Source of the DNA: Roseburia_D yibonii
GTDB lineage: Bacteria; Bacillota; Clostridia; Lachnospirales; Lachnospiraceae
Assembly: GCF_014297335.1 (NCBI RefSeq)
Contig: NZ_JACOQH010000002.1
Span: forward strand, 124,001-188,000
DNA: 64,000 nt
Reading direction: 5' to 3'
Made by a program: the position numbers and the translations under genes. Below are positions 63,320 through 64,000 of this stretch, in pieces (position 1 is the stretch's first letter; each line of letters opens with the position of its first letter). The notes beneath the pieces are model-generated. The model had not been told where the DNA came from. It saw only the letters and a list, made by a program, of their open reading frames with translations, and did not search any database.

Positions 63320-64000
63320 ATGATCTATACCATAACATTCAATCCGTCACTGGATTACTGTATCGTAGTAAAAGATTTTAAGACCGGAACAATCAACCGG
63401 ACAGTCCGGGAGCAGATCTATCCGGGCGGCAAGGGGATCAACGTATCCATCGTGTTAAAAAACCTCGGGATGCCCAGTACGACGCTTGGATTTTTAGGCG
63501 GATTTACCGGGGATGAAATTGAAAGGCGGTTGAAGGAACAAAAGATCCGGACGGATTTCATCCGGGTACCGGAGGGTATGTCACGGATCAATGTGAAAAT
63601 GCGTTCCGGCGTGGAAACAGAGATCAACGGCAGCGGACCGGTGATCGGAACTGATGAAATGAGCCGGCTTTATGAAAAACTTGCACTTTTAAAAGAGGGA
63701 GATACCCTTGTGCTTGCGGGCAGTATTCCTGCCGGGATGCCGGAAAATGTATATCAGGAAATACTGCGTACACTGGAAGGAAAAAAGATCCGGACCGTGG
63801 TTGACGCGACCGGAGCATTACTGCGAAATGTATTAAGCTACCATCCATTTTTAGTAAAACCGAACCATCATGAACTCGGAGCACTGTTTGACGTGAAAAT
63901 AGATACCAAAAAAGATGCTGCGGTATATGGGGAAAAACTGCAGCAGGCAGGCGCACGGAATGTACTGGTATCCATGGGCGCAAAAGGCGCGGTTCTTCTG
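63320..64000 (+). CDS. fruK: 1-phosphofructokinase, N-terminal part (PfkB family)
   Basis: The frame is open from ATG 63320 to the right window edge (227 codons, no stop), so the C-terminus lies outside. Motifs: MIYTITFNPSLDY at the start, the PfkB signature GGKGINVSIVLKNLG near residue 35, and LAGSIPAGM plus LVKPNHHEL near 185. The phosphorylated substrate is fructose 1-phosphate or tagatose 6-phosphate; the former is more usual. RBS GAGGAAAT. Missing end motif GAGD lies beyond the edge. Confidence 0.9.
   Translation, partial: MIYTITFNPSLDYCIVVKDFKTGTINRTVREQIYPGGKGINVSIVLKNLGMPSTTLGFLGGFTGDEIERRLKEQKIRTDFIRVPEGMSRINVKMRSGVETEINGSGPVIGTDEMSRLYEKLALLKEGDTLVLAGSIPAGMPENVYQEILRTLEGKKIRTVVDATGALLRNVLSYHPFLVKPNHHELGALFDVKIDTKKDAAVYGEKLQQAGARNVLVSMGAKGAVLL

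Noticed and set aside
1..64000. Search for insertion sequences, prophage genes, integrases, toxin-antitoxin pairs or defence genes
   Set aside because: Every sizeable frame could be placed in a housekeeping or motility family or a short unknown; no transposase, integrase, long inverted repeats or attachment-like repeats were seen.

Overview
The window is a continuous, gene-dense piece of a bacterial chromosome. It looks like a motile member of the Lachnospiraceae (Clostridia), close to the Roseburia/Agathobacter type. The reasons are a flagellar-chemotaxis operon of Firmicutes order, a PolC-type replicase, the scpA-scpB and rimP-nusA-ylxR-ylxQ-infB-rbfA-nrnA-truB-ribF orders, AGGAGG ribosome binding sites with frequent TTG/GTG starts, and a sodium-pumping decarboxylase cluster. 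The species cannot be fixed from sequence alone. I see no insertion sequence, prophage, CRISPR array or other mobile element; almost everything is housekeeping.

Region 1 (1-16.9 kb): the distal part of a long flagellar/chemotaxis operon on the + strand: fliP (3' end), fliQ, fliR, flhB, flhA, flhF, flhG, a PilZ c-di-GMP protein, cheB, cheA, cheW, cheC, cheD, a small membrane protein, the flagellar sigma factor, a FapA-like protein and three poorly known proteins, closed by a terminator. flhA carries an in-frame amber codon, so as read here the export gate is broken.

Region 2 (16.9-32.2 kb): rpsB-tsf behind a structured leader; an unknown gene, a polysaccharide deacetylase and a bactofilin inserted before pyrH-frr; then the envelope/isoprenoid/replication operon uppS-cdsA-dxr-rseP-ispG-polC.

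Region 3 (32.2-39.4 kb): pheA, a DUF815 ATPase, a Ppx/GppA phosphatase and ppk read as one unit from a consensus promoter. A PHP phosphoesterase follows on the - strand, convergent across a bidirectional terminator.

Region 4 (39.4-48.1 kb): the longest stretch without protein genes (39368-39829) holds divergent promoters around an A-tract, a tRNA-Glu(CTC), its terminator, and the promoter and hairpin leader of the rimP-nusA-ylxR-ylxQ-infB-rbfA-nrnA-truB-ribF operon.

Region 5 (48.1-58 kb): a secreted SH3-NlpC/P60 hydrolase; rpsO; pnp with a long hairpin at its 5' end; a subtilase; a D,D-carboxypeptidase (- strand); a metallophosphoesterase; scpA-scpB; and a second D,D-carboxypeptidase.

Region 6 (58-64 kb): a membrane biotin-dependent decarboxylase set with two different carboxyltransferases (acyl-CoA type and pyruvate type) around one lipoprotein-type gamma subunit, one biotin carrier and one Na+-pump beta subunit. 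The start of a 1-phosphofructokinase runs off the window end.

No clearly novel defence or mobile system is present. The most notable observations are the flhA nonsense codon, the mixed two-carboxyltransferase Na+-pump cluster, the pnp/rpsB/rpsO leaders and the Arg-Gly-Asn-rich IF-2 N-terminus.
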